Shown in pieces: positions 62,849-64,000 of a DNA stretch of 64,000 bases. Position numbers and translations under genes: made by a program. Location: the NCBI GenBank assembly GCA_014706295.1, contig JACSVZ010000022.1, positions 11,426,830 through 11,490,829 on the forward strand, given 5' to 3'. Each line of letters starts with the position of its first letter. The stretch's first letter is position 1. The notes beneath the pieces are model-generated. The model saw nothing but the letters and a program-made list of their open reading frames with translations. It did not search any database and was not told the DNA's origin. Source of the DNA: Lycocorax pyrrhopterus obiensis. Lineage: Eukaryota > Chordata > Aves > Passeriformes > Paradisaeidae.

Positions 62849-64000
62849 GTGAGCTGGGCACGAGGGGCTGCCAGAGGTGTGACACTGATCCGGTGTCACG
62901 GTGAATAACCATCCGAGCAGGCAGGGAGCTGCCCCCTTCCCTACGGGATGGGAGTTTGCTCTTCCCTGGGAACGGACATCCAGCCATGAGGGCTCCATCA
63001 GCTGGTGGGAAATGTTAGAGAGGTTTCCAGAGTGCCAAGGTTCGTAAACTGGAATAAGCTGCTGCAGTCTGGGAGTTGATCATTGAGAAGATTGCTTTGG
63101 TAAAGGAAAAACTGGATAATAATAAAGTGTATTAATTAAATTCTTACTATCTATCTATCTATCTATCTATCTCTATTTTGCAATTTTAAAATTTTGTTTT
63201 TCCTGCAAAATTAATAGTAAAGTTCTTTCTTAAACAAAATATTCTGCAAAACATAATGCTTCCTTCTAGCGAACATTTAATCCTGGCTCTAGATACATTT
63301 GTCTTAAATGTTCCCTACCAGGTCATAGTTTCAGTCTAAATTTAGGTTTTCTAAAATCAAGACTCTGTAAAACACAAGTCACACACGGATGCTTTTGCTT
63401 AATTAAAGATTAATTTCTTTTTTTCCTTAATTTTTTTAAAGTTTTTGCTTAATTTTCTTTTTTTTTTCCTTATAAATAATTCTTCTAAATAAGCAAACTT
63501 CCCTGCTTGTTCACAAATAGGGCAGAGTTTTGCTAATGGCAGACTGGAGGGAAGGAAACTCTCTAGAAGCATGAAATTAGTGAAGCTTCAAGCATAGAAT
63601 TCACAGAATATTTTAAGACCAGCAAGATCAATATAATTACTTAATCTGGCCTGACTGATACTTCAAGAGAGCCTCATCCGATAATTCCTGAAACAAGTCA
63701 TGATCCCTGTTTCAGCTGGAGCATCTTTTCTAGAAAGCCTTTGAATTAAGGATTTTAAATGATGCAGCACATTCCTGTGTAATTGCCCCAAGTAGAGACA
63801 CAGAGGAGCAGAAACTAATGAACATAAATGACATAAATTAATGAACAGAGAGCTCGGCAGTGAGACAGAGAGCACGGGGTGAGCTGCTGCCCCTCTGCAG
63901 AGCCTTTGCAAGAGCAGCAGCTCAGCAGCTCTGCTTTCTCCGTGCTGAGATTTTTTTTGCACACAGATTTCTCTGTTTTCCTTGATGCATTGCTCACCCC
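62849..64000 (+). other. Peroxidasin-like intron 12 (to window edge)
   Basis: AT-rich intronic DNA with a TATC microsatellite (63148-63173) and T-tracts near 63420-63470. The Ig4 exon was not found before position 64000. Confidence 0.65.
63148..63173. repeat. (TATC)n microsatellite
   Basis: About six perfect TATC tetramers in intron 12 of the peroxidasin-like gene. Confidence 0.95.

Overview
The window is nuclear DNA from a bird, shown by repeated CR1 retroposon tails of the avian/sauropsid type, exons of 70-400 nt split by kilobase introns with GT..AG ends, and proteins that read as vertebrate orthologues. All three genes lie on the + strand. It is not a bacterial or viral region and holds no operon, CRISPR array or phage. 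Assignments rest on reading exons by eye and on remembered family sequences; no search was run.

Layout: (1) 80-2171 carries the last three coding exons of MYT1, the myelin transcription factor 1 zinc-finger protein (C-terminal coiled coil only), followed by a long AU-rich 3' UTR to about 4.73 kb. (2) 4.7-14.9 kb is intergenic, with CR1 copies, microsatellites and AT-rich stretches that look like conserved non-coding elements. (3) A CpG-rich promoter at about 15.0-16.0 kb with an NRF1-like site and a CCGAG-type repeat starts PCMTD2. Its five coding exons (18140-24634) join without a frame break into a 362-residue protein, and its 3' UTR probably runs to about 27.75 kb. (4) 31179-62848 carries the first twelve coding exons of a peroxidasin-family gene: signal peptide and LRRNT, five 72-nt leucine-rich-repeat exons, LRRCT, and three Ig domains, about 510 residues. 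The remaining Ig domain(s), the haem peroxidase domain and the VWC domain must lie beyond the right edge.

The main point of interest is the neighbourhood. In human, MYT1L sits with PXDN (2p25) and ST18 with PCMTD1 and PXDNL (8q11), while MYT1 and PCMTD2 sit at the end of 20q with no peroxidasin. Here a peroxidasin gene follows MYT1 and PCMTD2 in the same order and strand. It may be a third peroxidasin ohnologue, missing from the human locus. The three genes are not a functional unit: one is a neural transcription factor, one a methyltransferase-fold CUL5 adaptor candidate, and one a secreted matrix peroxidase. Their linkage looks like an inherited whole-genome-duplication block.
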